Positions 10,340-21,559 of a DNA stretch of 64,000 nucleotides are shown here, piece by piece. Position 1 is the first letter of the stretch. Each line of letters opens with the position of its first letter. A program made the position numbers and the translations under genes. Below the pieces are notes generated by a model. That model made no database searches. It saw nothing but the letters and a program-made list of their open reading frames with translations, and was not told where the DNA came from. The DNA lies in contig OZ014414.1 of the NCBI GenBank assembly GCA_963965975.1, forward strand, positions 9,295,230 to 9,359,229, given 5' to 3'. This DNA is from Xestospongia bergquistia. Its lineage: Eukaryota; Porifera; Demospongiae; Haplosclerida; Petrosiidae.

Positions 10340-10767
10340 CAAACTGGGTCTAACTTATAAGAAGTTTTATGAATGAGAATATATCATGTAGTAGACTACA
10401 CTAAGGACTGCTATTGATGAATCTTATTGCCTAGACTAATCAAATTGTTTCTATTAAATTAATTTTTGGCTTCATAATTGACCATAATTCCAGGTAATGT
10501 ATACCACATTATAAAGTTGGTTTCCTTTGACTGTACTTCTTCGTAAAAGTCCAAACCTGACTTCATAATTGATTGATTCCAGGTAACACGCTACTCAAGA
10601 TAGTTTTGGCTTCTTAACTTGATACTAAAACAAGTTTGACTTGTCACATATTCCATGTAACCAATCAGATTCATTTTGAAAGCTAGCTAGACTATTTAAC
10701 AGTGAGATTGCTTGTCTTAACCAACGACTGTTTTTTAAAGTTGTTTCATTCTCTAATTGTCTTCAAA
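10340..10767 (+). promoter_or_regulatory. Stefin 1 upstream region with CCAAT box and short repeats
   Basis: Variants of a repeat containing GGCTTCATAATTGA and CCAGGTAA occur two to three times and again upstream of stefin 2 (12290-12480). A CCAAT box (CCAATCAGATTCAT, 10661) lies 107 bp before the ATG, and the same box is at 12495, 109 bp before the stefin 2 ATG. The shared distance suggests a working promoter element; a TATA-like TATTTAA follows at about 10693. Confidence 0.55.
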
Positions 10768-11568
10768 ATGTCAGTAACTGGTGGATTAACAGACACAAGA
10801 CCAGTTGATGATGCATCTAAACTGATTGCATATGAGGTAACTGAATGAAATGATAAAATGTTCTGTATTATAATGATTGTAGGTCCAATCTGCTGTGGAA
10901 AATAAAATGGGAAAATTATTGCCTGAATATTTACCATTGAAATATCGTTCTCAGGTTGTTGCTGGTGTGCTCTACTATATCAAAGTAAATATTAACCTTT
11001 CATGTCAACTTATCACAGTGAATATAGACTGCATACATTGTTAATTTAGAAAGTACATTGCTATATTTAAAGTTTAGGAAGTTTGTGGGTCTAGAGAATA
11101 AAGAACTATTGATGACATGATCCTGTCAGCTGTCACTTACAGGGACAGCTGAAATATAGGTACAGGTTGGTAAAACCAAGAAACATCAGGTTACTAGCTT
11201 GAATCAATAGCTGAACTGCCATGTTATGAAAACATGGAAGTCACAAACAGGTCATAAATGTAGTTAATTCTATGCTTAGTCTAGTAGGACAAAACCAGCA
11301 CCATTCCTTGCTGTAAGTAGACTAACGCTGTCATAGCTTTTAGAGTTTTATAGTATTAATAATATTGGTGATATAAATGCTATCAATTAATTATCAATCA
11401 CATTTTATCTTTTTCTTCCTCATTCCTAATCTCTAGGTTCAAGTAGGGTCTGGTAACTATGATTACCTTGTAATCAGTGTCTTGCAAGACCCTCAAAATA
11501 AGGTCCATTTGAATGGGTATAAAATAGATCAGACACTGGACAGTCCTATTTTGCCCTTTCATAACTGA
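10768..11568 (+). CDS. Stefin (cystatin A/B family) 1
   Basis: Three phase-0 exons: 10768-10836, 10883-10984, 11437-11568; 100 aa with no signal peptide, the usual size of cytosolic stefins. The protein inhibits papain-like cysteine cathepsins by inserting an N-terminal trunk and two loops into the active-site cleft. Seen: N-terminal Gly-Gly (residues 5-6), the first loop QVVAG in exon 2 (SQVVAGVLYYIK), the strand VQVGSGNYDYLVISV and a C-terminal PILPFHN. The exon 2/3 junction falls right after YYIK, as in vertebrate CSTB. Stefin 2 is its tandem duplicate. Confidence 0.92.
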
Positions 11569-12290
11569 ACTGGGAAAGCCATTTTTGCAGAAAACAGACT
11601 CTGCTGTTTCCCTCTAATAATAATATGTTAATTATTAATTAATCAATTATTGAACTAGAAAAGCAATTTTTTGCAGAAAAGAATTTTTGTTGTTCCCTCT
11701 TGCCAAATTATTAACTATTAATTATTGAGTCAAAAAGGGAGGACATAGATGTACATGACTGCTAAAACTTACCATATATGGTATATAGACTATATAAAGT
11801 CTATATATACTTAGTATCATGAAACAAACTAGTCAGTTCTATTTCTATTAGTGATGTGGTCTGACTTTCCAAGACTATTAATAGACTCTATTAATGATCA
11901 TATAATGACAGTGATGTACATTATAACTATAATAGTTAATAAAGTAGTGAAAGCTCTGACTTCAACAATATTGTTGATGCTATTAATACAGTATAGTTTA
12001 TTATAAGATATTCCTTTGTAATTGTCAATAATAACATATTATCATTTCATATTGCCATTAATAAAGGTAGCTATGAACAACTTGTGCAACATTTTAACAG
12101 CAATGACCATTGTCCTGCATGTTAGTAAATAACTCAGTACCTCTAACTTTATAACTAACTATTCTGCTTTCTCTCTTAAATATTCAATAGTTCTGTAGTA
12201 GGTAGGTTATGAATAATTTATTAATGAGATATAATGATCTCTGTTGCTACATATTATGTAGTCAACAATTCAGATTCTTATTTCTACAAT
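11569..12290. other. Intergenic interval between stefin 1 and stefin 2
   Basis: No gene is seen. The interval repeats the 3' flank found after stefin 2 (13171-13560), including a palindromic ACCATATATGGTATATAGACT motif, and contains AT-rich filler. The repetition marks the stefin 1/2 duplication boundary. Confidence 0.5.
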
Positions 12291-12480
12291 AATTTTTGGC
12301 TTCATAATTGACTATAATTCTGAGTAATGTATACCACAATATAAAATTGGCTTCATAACTGATTCTAATTCTTGGTAACACATACTATAATGCTAACTTG
12401 GCTTCATAATTCCAGGTAACATACTACAAACGATAGGTCTTGGCTTCTTAACTTGAAATTAAAACAAGTTTGACTTGTCA
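12290..12480. repeat. Short promoter repeat array upstream of stefin 2
   Basis: Three to four imperfect copies of a unit of about 55 bp beginning TTGGCTTCATAA and running into a GGTAA-type end. The same array, with fewer copies, lies before stefin 1. Confidence 0.6.
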
Positions 12481-12603
12481 CTTATTCCATGCAACCAATC
12501 AGATTCATCTTAGAAAGCTAACTAGACTATTTAAGAGCAGGATTGCTTTTCTTAACCAAAGACTGTTTTTTTAAAGTTGTTTCATTCTCTAATTGTCTTC
12601 AAA

Positions 12604-13170
12604 ATGTCAACAGTAGCTGGTGGATTAACAGACACAAGACCAGTTGATGATGCATCTAAACTGATTGCATATGAGGTAACTGAATGAAATGATAAAAATT
12701 AATATTCTGTATTATAATGATTGTATTAATTAGGTCCAATCTGCTGTGGAAAATAAAATGGGAAAAATATTGCCTGAATATATACCATTGAAATATCGTT
12801 CTCAGGTTGTGGAAGGTGTACAGTATTATTTCAAAGTGAGTATTAACCTTTGACATTGACATCACACATGGTTACTGTTTTTAGAAAGCATGTTACTATA
12901 TTTAGAGTTTATAGGATGCTTTAGTTTAAGGGGTATAAAGATCTATTGATGATGTCATAACCTATGCCTTTTATAGGAGTAGTAATACAAATACTGACAA
13001 TGATAGTTAATGTTTTTTTCTTCTTTCTTAATCTTAAGGTTCAAGTGGGATCTGGTAACTATGACTACCTTGTAGTCAGTGTCATGCGAAGCCTTCAAAA
13101 TAAGGTCTCTTTGGGAGGATATAAAATAGATCAGACACTGGATGGTCCTATTTTGCCTTTTTATGACTGA
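12604..13170 (+). CDS. Stefin (cystatin A/B family) 2
   Basis: Three phase-0 exons: 12604-12675, 12734-12835, 13039-13170; 101 aa. It is a close copy of stefin 1, with the first loop changed to QVVEG (Ala to Glu; the Q-V-G frame of the motif stays). Gly-Gly is kept near the N-terminus and the tail is GPILPFYD. The intron before exon 3 is shorter than in stefin 1. The Glu in the loop could change target choice; this is an inference from its position in the contact loop. Confidence 0.92.
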
Positions 13171-13858
13171 AATGGAAAAGCCATTTTGCAAGAAATAGAC
13201 TCTGTTGTTTCCCTCTAATAATATATTAATTATTAATTAATTAACTATTGTGGGTTTTGTTGTACCCCTCTTCAATTAATTTTTAACTATTAATTATTGA
13301 ATCGAAGAAAGAGTGGATGTAGATGTACATGGCTGTTAAAACTTACCATATATGGTATATAGACTATAATATTATGACATATGTAGTTTATTGAAGTTAG
13401 AGCTTCTACTACTTAACTATTAAAATTATAATATACATCACTTGTCATTATATGATCATTAATAGAGTCTATTAACTATTAATAGTCTTGGATAGCCAGA
13501 CCACATCCCTCACAGAAAGGGGACTAGTTTATCATTTAATGTTACTAATACAGTAGTTTATTATAAGATGTTCCATTGTGTTCTCTGATATATTACTATG
13601 TACATGTAGTTAAAGATTAGCAGCCACTGATGGCTATGTAGCTATATTGAAATGTTTTGGCAAATTTTGTCAGTTTAATTTGATTGTTTGGTAAACAACT
13701 TATACAATATTTTTACAGCAACCATTGTCCTCTTAGTAAAAACTCAACTTTTAGTTTTAACTAACCATTTTGCTTTTTAAAAGTTTATTAATTCTGGTAT
13801 AGGCTTATGAATAATTAATTATTATGATATAACATAACTGAGCTCTATGTACCTTTAA

Positions 13859-16800
13859 TTACTCTTCTGGATAATGTGGGTGTGATATATGGGTGTGGTT
13901 TTTAATGAATCCTTTGACCTGCTTGTGAAACATTTTCATGTTGTCATCCATCTGTAATGAAGTCATGTGACCCGGCAAATAAATGACGTGACTAATTTCT
14001 AACCTCTTTCCCCATATAAGTACCAATATTTTCATCTCTAACATGAGGACAACATTGTACATATAATGGAGAATACCCTACAAAAGAAATAAGTCATAAT
14101 TCTGAGATATCCTTAGATAAATAGTTGTCTAACTAATGTCATCATTAATAGAGTAACCTTGGCTTCCTGGATTGTGAAATATCCTTATAGCAATACATAT
14201 ATACTCGTACAACACTCATTGACAATTAGATTAGGCATTTCAAGTTAAATAGATGTACAAGGACCCTTTACTATATTGAGTTACTGACAGATTATGTAGA
14301 CATGTATCATATAATGTTGTGACTGAATACACTAGTCATATGACCAATCACATGACACATACCTCTAGTATCACTGGAAAAAGTATTAAATATTGTTTTT
14401 AATACACAAGAACCTTTCACTATTGAGTTAGTGACAAAGGCTCTATAGTAGTCATATATATGTATTATATAATGTACTACTTACTTACCATATCTATGAA
14501 CTAGAGTCTCTTCATATAACAATATAGCTAATACAGCATCTTCTTCTATTGCCTTAGTCCTCATGTTGATCTGTGCATGAGCTAATGTCAGTGATATCCT
14601 AAGGGAGATAAGTTAACCTTTACACTACATCGAATATCATAGTGATCTCCTGTCTACTAACTGCTTATCAATTCTTGTCACTTACATTGTATCCAAAGCA
14701 GAAAGAGGTGTGTCACTGCCTCGTACTCTACGACTCGTAAGATAATAACCTCTTAATAATTCATGACCTAATGGTTCTAATGTCACGTTGATTTGAGAAC
14801 ATGCAGTGAAGATCTAGAAAGAGATAACAATCTCCGATAAACTTATAATGTACTTCATTGAAGTCTTGTTTTGATAATAGAGGAATAGGATAATCTTGTG
14901 TTGCTTGTTGTAAGAGATGAGAGCTTAGAATTCCATCAATGAATTCCTCATTTTCTTGAGTGGGTGGATCTGTAACTAGTACTAGTCTGCAGTGACTGTG
15001 AATTATAGATGTGTATGTAATAAAATGGACATATAGATGATGAAATGGATATATAGGTAAATGAAATGGATGTATATTTAAATGAAATGGACACATTGCA
15101 GGTGTAATGGATGCATAAAGAATTGTATGGCCATTTGTTAATGGATGCATTCTCTTACTCCATAAATGCTTTCGATAATCCAGTTCTCTCCTACATAATG
15201 AACAAGGTATTATTTGTACTACTATATATATATGTACATGTAAGTGCTTAGTCTCGTCACTTTGTCCTAATCCAGTCACATGACAGTCACATGTCATCCA
15301 CAGTGTACATTGTAATGGCCATGTCATATGATCTAGACTGTCACTATTGATGGCTTTAGATCTTTTTTGTGTTTTTGCAGTCACATGATCAAATTCGAGA
15401 ACTATAGAGTGAATGGACATACAGAAAGTTGTATAGGTAGATTAATGGATGACTTACTATGTTGTAACTGTTCCCGATCGTCTTTCTTCCATTGACCAAT
15501 ATCTCTTAATAAACATATACCATTTCTAGCTAATAGCAGACTACCAGCTAGAAATGAGATAAGAGTATGAGTGAGAGAGAAAGAGATGTAACACACCATC
15601 AATCCATTGTGTTCCTTCTTCTTTTCTAACAAGACTGCAAAGGCTCATTCCAGTGCCATGCAGAATGGAACGGTCTGAGAATGAACTTGCATAATACAAT
15701 AATTGTTGCACATAAACCATCTCAGAACCAACCACAAGAACATCAATCATCTTGTCCCTCAATAAAAGGAACAGTAATTTATACAGTCTATCTAGTTTAC
15801 TAGTTAATATATACCTGTTGGACATTTTTGATGCTACTATACTTAAAAGAAGAACTAACTTCAGTCTATGAAATACTCCTGGTGGAGCAACTTCAGCTAT
15901 ATATAAATACAACAATAATTAGAGGATTGACCAATGAGATTGTACCTCCAAAACTGTATGCCAAAGTTGCCGAATATGTCCAGTATGAATACTGACAAGC
16001 TAAAATCAAGAAGATATGAATTGTTAATATAATCAATGTACCAGAAAATATGTCTTTAATGTGAGGTGAGAGGTGTGATGGTGACTGATGGGATGATACT
16101 ACCGGATAAATATTATTAGCCTGTGGATCATATTATGTAATTGTAAATATCCAGGAATGTTCTGTACATCCATCCATCCATTTATCCATTCATCCATACT
16201 TCTATTGTAGTATGAACAATGATATGTCCATTAGTAAGTTCTGTTTTGTTAACTGGTACTCCTAATATAGTGTATTCTCCGCCCATTTCTATTTTCCCAC
16301 ACAAATCATCTATAAAATGCAACACAATTATCACATGACTTAACACACTAGTCATATGATCAATCACATGACACATACCTCTAAGTATCACTGTAAACCC
16401 TTGATAACGTATATTCTTAGAACATATTTGTCCAGTGTTGATCAGGGCTTCATTTGATATAATAGTAATGAACATTTTATCTGTGTAATCATCAAAGATT
16501 AGAGTAAACTTAGTGTCAGTGTTGTCTTAAACTCTAAACAATATGTTTACACACTTGTTTAGGGATATTATAAATTAGTCATGTGATAAACTATGTACTT
16601 GTTAACTTAATAGAACAACATCAAACTTCAATATGTCATATATATGTAGACCATTTTTACTCTTTTAAATTAGGATTTTAAGGAGTATTATAACAAGCAA
16701 GGAAGGTTAACATTACTTAACATTTAATACACTATATATGTTAGTATTAAACTTACCAGCTAGACTATGATGAACTACATCTTCAATTAATACAGAACCA

Positions 16801-17683
16801 CAATGAAAACAGATAAGATCATTTCTATAATATTTACAATAATATTGATACTATTATTAAATACTGTGTGTACATAATATACCTCATTGTAGTGGACTCT
16901 GTGGATCCTGTTGTGTGACAACGAATGTACCTGGTATTAGTACATGTTGTGTCAGGACAATGGAAACATGCGCTCTCTCTGTGTTAAATGAATGGACAAA
17001 TAATGGACAGGCAGACAAATAGATAGATATCATATTACATACGTGTATTTCTCTATGTGGCTCATACTACAGATGACTCCAGTACAAGTGAGGAATCTTA
17101 TTTCTTCTTTCAATTTTGGTAGTTCTGTTAAATGATGTACATGATATCTAAAAAATCATAGACAATGCATGACATATATGTTGTCATGGTAACATTACGG
17201 CGGGAAATCAGGAAGTGCTGTAAGACGAAGGACAAGTAACAATTGAGTACTTGAAACTAATGAAAGCCACTTCATCTCATCAACAACAGCAAATATCACA
17301 TCATGGAACAGACCCCAGCCTCGACTGGGATGGTGCAAAAGGAGGTTGCCTAGTAACGCTAAAGGTTATAGCAATGATGTACATCAATGAATCGAGTAAC
17401 TGACCATTGAATTGCAGTAACTCGAATGTGTCAAGAAAAAGAGAGATTTTATAAACAGTTGATGCTTCTGTGTTCTGTATAGGGCAAAGAGAATATGGTC
17501 ACAAAATAACTAGTTAAAAAGTACTTGAATTACAACATCTCTCTCAGCATCTTCAGTTAGTAGTGGTTCCTGTACTTTCTTGTTTGATAAATAAAGACTG
17601 CATTGGCTTTGTATCTTGTCGAAGTGACCATAGTCCACTAGAAACTGCAGTATAGCGACTTTCAATGACTGATCTCTGTCCAT
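13859..17683 (-). CDS. MCMDC2: MCM domain-containing protein 2
   Basis: Twenty minus-strand exons join in phase, from ATG at 17683 through 17525-17683, 17405-17474, 17199-17358, 17043-17147, 16883-16978, 16757-16824, 16379-16480, 16200-16309, 16042-16120, 15946-15999, 15815-15896, 15597-15757, 15458-15547, 15238-15401, 15159-15190, 14854-14986, 14686-14813, 14489-14598, 14004-14077 to 13859-13951: 689 aa (human about 681). Family landmarks in order: N-terminal helices, Cys pairs (CFHCPDTTC, CFHCG), OB part GGEYTILGVPV, VAPPGVFHRLKL, AGSLLLARNGICLLRD and the helical tail LAHAQINMRTKAIEEDAV. The Walker A site is not recognisable and the Walker B Asp-Glu is replaced (LLRDI), as expected for MCMDC2, a meiotic recombination factor related to MCM helicases but not an active ATPase. 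It is divergent from stefin 3, 202 bp away. Confidence 0.92.
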
Positions 17684-17885
17684 TCCTGGTTTTCCACAGC
17701 AGAGAAATGACTCGTGGTGCAGTCGTTGGAGATTTTAAAGCACCCGCCAATTGAGTGTCAATTACAATGACGTCACTACCGCTAATTTTTGTTTATTAGA
17801 AGGTGTGGCTGAAACAAATTGTTCCTTTGTAATTCGCCCTGTTTTACTGAACCATCTTGTTTTACTCAACTCACTGATTTCAAAA
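17684..17885. promoter_or_regulatory. Divergent promoter of MCMDC2 and stefin 3
   Basis: 202 bp between start codons on opposite strands, with ATTGACACTCAATTGGCGGG and a TGACGTCA palindrome (CRE-type, about 17769). The palindrome is seen directly; its use is inferred. Confidence 0.5.
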
Positions 17886-19133
17886 ATGGCTGGTAGACTA
17901 GGAGGTTTAGGAGAAGAGCGAGAAGCTGATGCTGCCATTCAAGAGATTGCAGAGAAGGTAGTTAAGTAAAAATACTAAAAGTTTGATTATATTACTATTG
18001 TTAGGTCAAAAGTACTGTAGAGGAACAAAGTGGACAATCGTTCTCTGAATATATAGCTATAACATATTGTACACAAGTAGTTGCTGGTATTAACTATTTT
18101 ATTAAGGTATGTGTTGACCTTTGACCTTATCATAATTAATTAGAATTAATGACCCTTGCTCTACCTGATACTTGCTCACTAGTATTCAGTGTATGATGAA
18201 AATGAATAAATTTCCTGTAATATAATTGTGTTATTGTTGTTAAAATATAAGAATTAGTACTAATGCTTTCTACTAAACAGACATGAGCCAAGTCTTTGAT
18301 CTTCTATTATCCCAAATACGTAATGTACATATTATATAACCAATACAACCCACTATCCAATACAGTAATGTTCATGACCACTGATGATGACAGTTGATCT
18401 AACTGTTGAAACGTTTGGCAAAGAAAATTGTTTTGTTTGGTGAAAGATCAAAAAATAAGCATATTGTAAACTTACCCAAACATCCAGGCCTCTTTCGTAC
18501 TATCCAATACAATCATATTAAACTATTCTTTTAAAGATATTGTTACTAATATGAATACAATTATTATTATAACAAGTACAAATACCAGTGCTGTAATGTT
18601 ATATTAATATAAGATAATATTTGCTTCTTCATTATCTATCATCAAATAGTTCTTCTTCCCTATATGGTAATTGCTGCTTTTTTTGCTAGCAAATCAGTTG
18701 TGCCGTTTACATTTGCATGCCACACCCATTCTAAGGAAAAAGCATCTGTTATCGTTTCATGTAATAAATTGTATCAAGTAATTATTCACTTTCAAATATA
18801 ATATTATCAATATATTATGTAACAACTACTATAGTACTGCTGAGATGATTATTGTAATAAGATGATATTGTTAAACAGACAATATGGACTTTCTATTAGA
18901 CTTGTTGTAAAATGCTACTCTTTTTAATTTCATATTATAAGTATTATAATAATTATAGTCTTGTCGACCTTAATTAATATTTAATTGCTTCTCCCATTAC
19001 TCCCGCCCCCTAGATTAAAGTGGGTTCTACTGACTATATTGCTGTCCGTGTCTACCAAAACCTTCAACAAGATATCTCCTTGTCTGGATATAAACTGGAT
19101 ATGACAGCAGACAGTCCTATTGATTATTTTTAA
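17886..19133 (+). CDS. Stefin (cystatin A/B family) 3
   Basis: Three phase-0 exons: 17886-17957, 18005-18106, 19014-19133; 97 aa. The canonical loop is kept (TQVVAGINYFIK), followed by IKVGSTDYIAVRV and a C-terminal SPIDYF close to the family's usual ending. The N-terminus has Gly-Gly (GGLGE). Intron 2 is unusually long (907 bp) for this region and holds a possible retroelement scrap (about 18360-18440) and a block (about 18650-18810) that recurs upstream of the A genes. Exon 3 remnants at 32050 and 36200 look like relics of copies of this gene. Confidence 0.9.
18355..18440 (+). ncRNA. Hammerhead-like core in stefin 3 intron 2 (uncertain)
   Basis: The string CTGATGA, a potential 6-bp stem (ACAGTT/AACTGT) with a 5-base loop, then GAAACG follow in hammerhead order. 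The stem is offset by unpaired bases and no convincing stem III or cleavage site can be drawn. Such cores are known in Penelope-like retroelements, so this may be a decayed piece of one. Self-cleavage is not claimed. Confidence 0.25.
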
Positions 19134-19258
19134 AGAAATTGAACAAGAAAATCGTTAATTTTGAATAATGTATTTTAGTTTATTATTTAATAATGAATAA
19201 GGCGTGGCACGCAGCTTAACCTTGTAAGCAGAGATTCTTGTACAAATTACAGCACAGC

Positions 19259-19722
19259 ATGGCTGATGACGAGCGCCATAAACCAGCCAGTACTGGAGCT
19301 AAAGTAGCAGATTCTCTAACTCCAACTCCTCTAGACGACAAAATGAAGGAGATAGCTGGAAAGGTTTGAAGGAACACAACAATGATTATTTTTATTTTTT
19401 TCTATTTTAGCTAAAAACTGAAGCTGAGAAGAAGACAAAACAATCATACAGTTCATTTTCACCACGTTTGTATATTAAAAGTAGCTCAAACTATTGTGTT
19501 AGAGTGAGTCACATATTAATTGTGTGGGAGGATATTGTACTGTTGTAATAGAGTGTTAATATTAAAACTATTGCATTATCTATCAACTTAAAATGGTCTT
19601 TCTTTTATTAGTATGAACACAGTGGTCATCTACTTGATATAGCTGGTAAAGTTGCATTTGGCAAAGTATCAGGTCTGAAAGTGAAAGATAATGTCAGAGA
19701 AATTGACCTCATGTCACTGTAG
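19259..19722 (+). CDS. Stefin-like gene A1 (altered inhibitory loop)
   Basis: Three phase-0 exons: 19259-19363, 19411-19503, 19612-19722; 102 aa. The N-terminal exon carries VADSLTPTPLDDKMKEIAGK, corresponding to the stefin N-terminal arm and the start of the helix; exon 2 ends at SNYCVR where stefin exon 2 ends at NYFIK; exon 3 is a short strand-rich tail ending DLMSL. The QVVAG loop is missing: the place reads LYIKSSSNYCVR. It is the first member of the A-B-C triplet array. Papain-type inhibition is therefore doubtful, and its role is unknown. Confidence 0.8.
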
Positions 19723-20292
19723 CTTATTGTGAACTGTTTTAATTATAAGACATCAACTAAACTCATTCAGACAATAGCTGTTGTAGTATAACTATCATTT
19801 TATCAATGAAATTGTGTCTAGAATATTAATTATCATTGTATTCTTAATAAAAGTGTTGTTTTTAAATTCCCTTAAATTAACAATACAGTAATGTATTGTT
19901 GTTAATGCTGTTTTGTTAGTCAAACTTCAAACTAAAAAACAATTTGTATTGTCAAATAGCAAACATGCATATGTTCAGTCCTTAATGAATGACCATATAT
20001 GGCAATAGTGAGCTGATTTGACACAATAGATAGCATTAGTATTTCTTCCATTACTATAAACAGTTATCATAATCAAAATACCACAGATATTCCTTTAATC
20101 TTAATTGTATATCAATAAACTATTTTAACATTATACTTCATATCAATGACAAGTGAACACAATATAATTATTAGAGTTTTTACAGACAGTAAGATAGGGG
20201 TATCTCCAATACATCCCAATTTATATATATATAGGAATGTTAATTAAAAACGTATATCCTGCATTCATATGGTCACTGCAAAGGAACACTCC

Positions 20293-20300
20293 TACGCGAG
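20293..20300 (+). promoter_or_regulatory. Conserved CGCGAG promoter element of B genes
   Basis: TACGCGAG lies about 115 bp before the B1 ATG. ACGCGAG recurs before B2 (28553) and B3 (33410), and GCGCGAG before B4 (37552), each followed by a GTACTGCAGTAGC-like block and CAGC(A/T)GCT. CpG-containing hexamers are rare in this AT-rich sequence, so the conservation stands out. Confidence 0.5.
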
Positions 20301-20414
20301 TACTACAGTAGTTAGCAGCTGCTATAACTCCATTGACTGGTTGTGCGAAGATCTTCATTGCTCTGTTAGCTACTAAGAACTTCATTGATCTGTTAGCAAG
20401 TAAACTAACTCACA

Positions 20415-20851
20415 ATGGCTGATGACGAACGCCATAAACCAGGAGATATACCACCACCCAGAGCAGATGCTTTAACTCCTGTTAGAGCAACAGCTAAAGA
20501 ACAAGATATAGCAATGAAGGTATATATATATTGTTAGGAATGTTCTATCTGGTATCTTGTATATATCTATATGATGTAGATGAAGTCTGAAGCACAGAGA
20601 GTAGCTGGTCAGGCTTTCAATAATTATGAGGTAGCCTATTATATCAAGAGTGGTAATAAATATTGTTTTAGGGTAAGTAAGTTTGACATTTTTCATTTAT
20701 TTATTGTTTTATCTATCTTTGTCCTGATATGTGTGTATTATAGATTTGTATTGATGTTGGTCTTATTGATGTCTGTGGGAAGTATTCCTTTGGTAAGGTA
20801 TCAGAAGTTACTGTGAGGGGAGTCTCAAGTAATGACACAATGACATTGTAA
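20415..20851 (+). CDS. Stefin-like gene B1
   Basis: Three phase-0 exons: 20415-20519, 20580-20672, 20744-20851; 101 aa. The N-terminus is Pro-rich (DIPPPRADALTPVRATAKEQ); exon 2 has VAYYIKSGNKYCFR and exon 3 ICIDVGLIDVCGKYSFGKV, ending NDTMTL. The exon junction between CFR and ICIDVG matches the stefin junction YFIK|VHVG, and the ending matches stefin HDELTYF in place. The first loop is about three residues shorter than QVVAG. Cys residues at YCFRIC and DVCG are constant among B genes. Confidence 0.8.
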
Positions 20852-21138
20852 ATAGCATATGATAACTCTCTCAATTGTTCTTAATTTTTAATAATTTTTA
20901 TTATTTCTTCCATTGAGTTTATTGTATATTGATGACTTTTAGAATATTATATAATTTGTATTTCACTTGTAATGGAAATTGTTGATCTTTGAACACTTTG
21001 TTGTCAAAATCAAGATAGTTGCTTTAATTGTGTTTACATCATTCAACATAATTTATTTAAAAACAACCAAAACAACATTTCTATTTGTATGATGAGTCAG
21101 CAAATATAATTAAGTCACTAAACAAATTAATAGCAATA

Positions 21139-21559
21139 TTACCAATTTAACTTCATTGGCTCTGTTTTAGGGTCATTGATCTTCTTTGCTTTAACTTCAT
21201 CAACCATACCACCACAATATTCTCCACGGACATTAATTACTCCATCATCAACACCAACCTGTTAACACAACATGTAATGAACTAATTATGACAAGATCTT
21301 ACTCTGAAACAATATATATCACCATTATTAATGAAAAATTCAACATTGTAATCAGTGTATTTCTTCCCACCATTTAATTTCTTCTCTGCATCACTCCTCA
21401 TCTAGACAAAGCAATATTTGTTACATTCAAATGTGATAGTTTATCTCTTACTTTCTCGGCTATTTTTTTCTGCGCCTCATTTGGTTTCTCTGGTTCCAAA
21501 GCAGCCGCTGGAGGAGGTGGTATGTATTCCGGAACAGGACGCTCGCCGTATTTCGACAT
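21139..21559 (-). CDS. Stefin-like gene C1
   Basis: Minus-strand exons 21452-21559, 21303-21401, 21139-21258, phase 0; 108 aa. The start ATG at 21559 (MSKYGERPVPEYIPPPP) is preferred because it matches the other C copies. Exon 2 has YNVEFFINNGDIYCFR and exon 3 VGVDDGVINVRGEYCGGMVD, ending KLNW. The C-terminus carries a Lys-rich insertion (VKAKKINDPKTEP) not found in A or B. The 3' end faces B1, 287 bp away. Confidence 0.8.

Noticed and set aside
15000-15120. Minus-strand run of Pro/His-rich codons (ICPFHL-type repeats) inside a 219-codon frame
   Set aside because: It lies in the intron between MCMDC2 exons 15 and 16 and derives from a short ATGAAATGGA-type DNA repeat.
17553-17750. 65-codon minus-strand frame starting MAGALKSP
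   Set aside because: It overlaps MCMDC2 exon 1 in another frame; the MDRDQSLKV frame continues through all 20 exons and matches the family.
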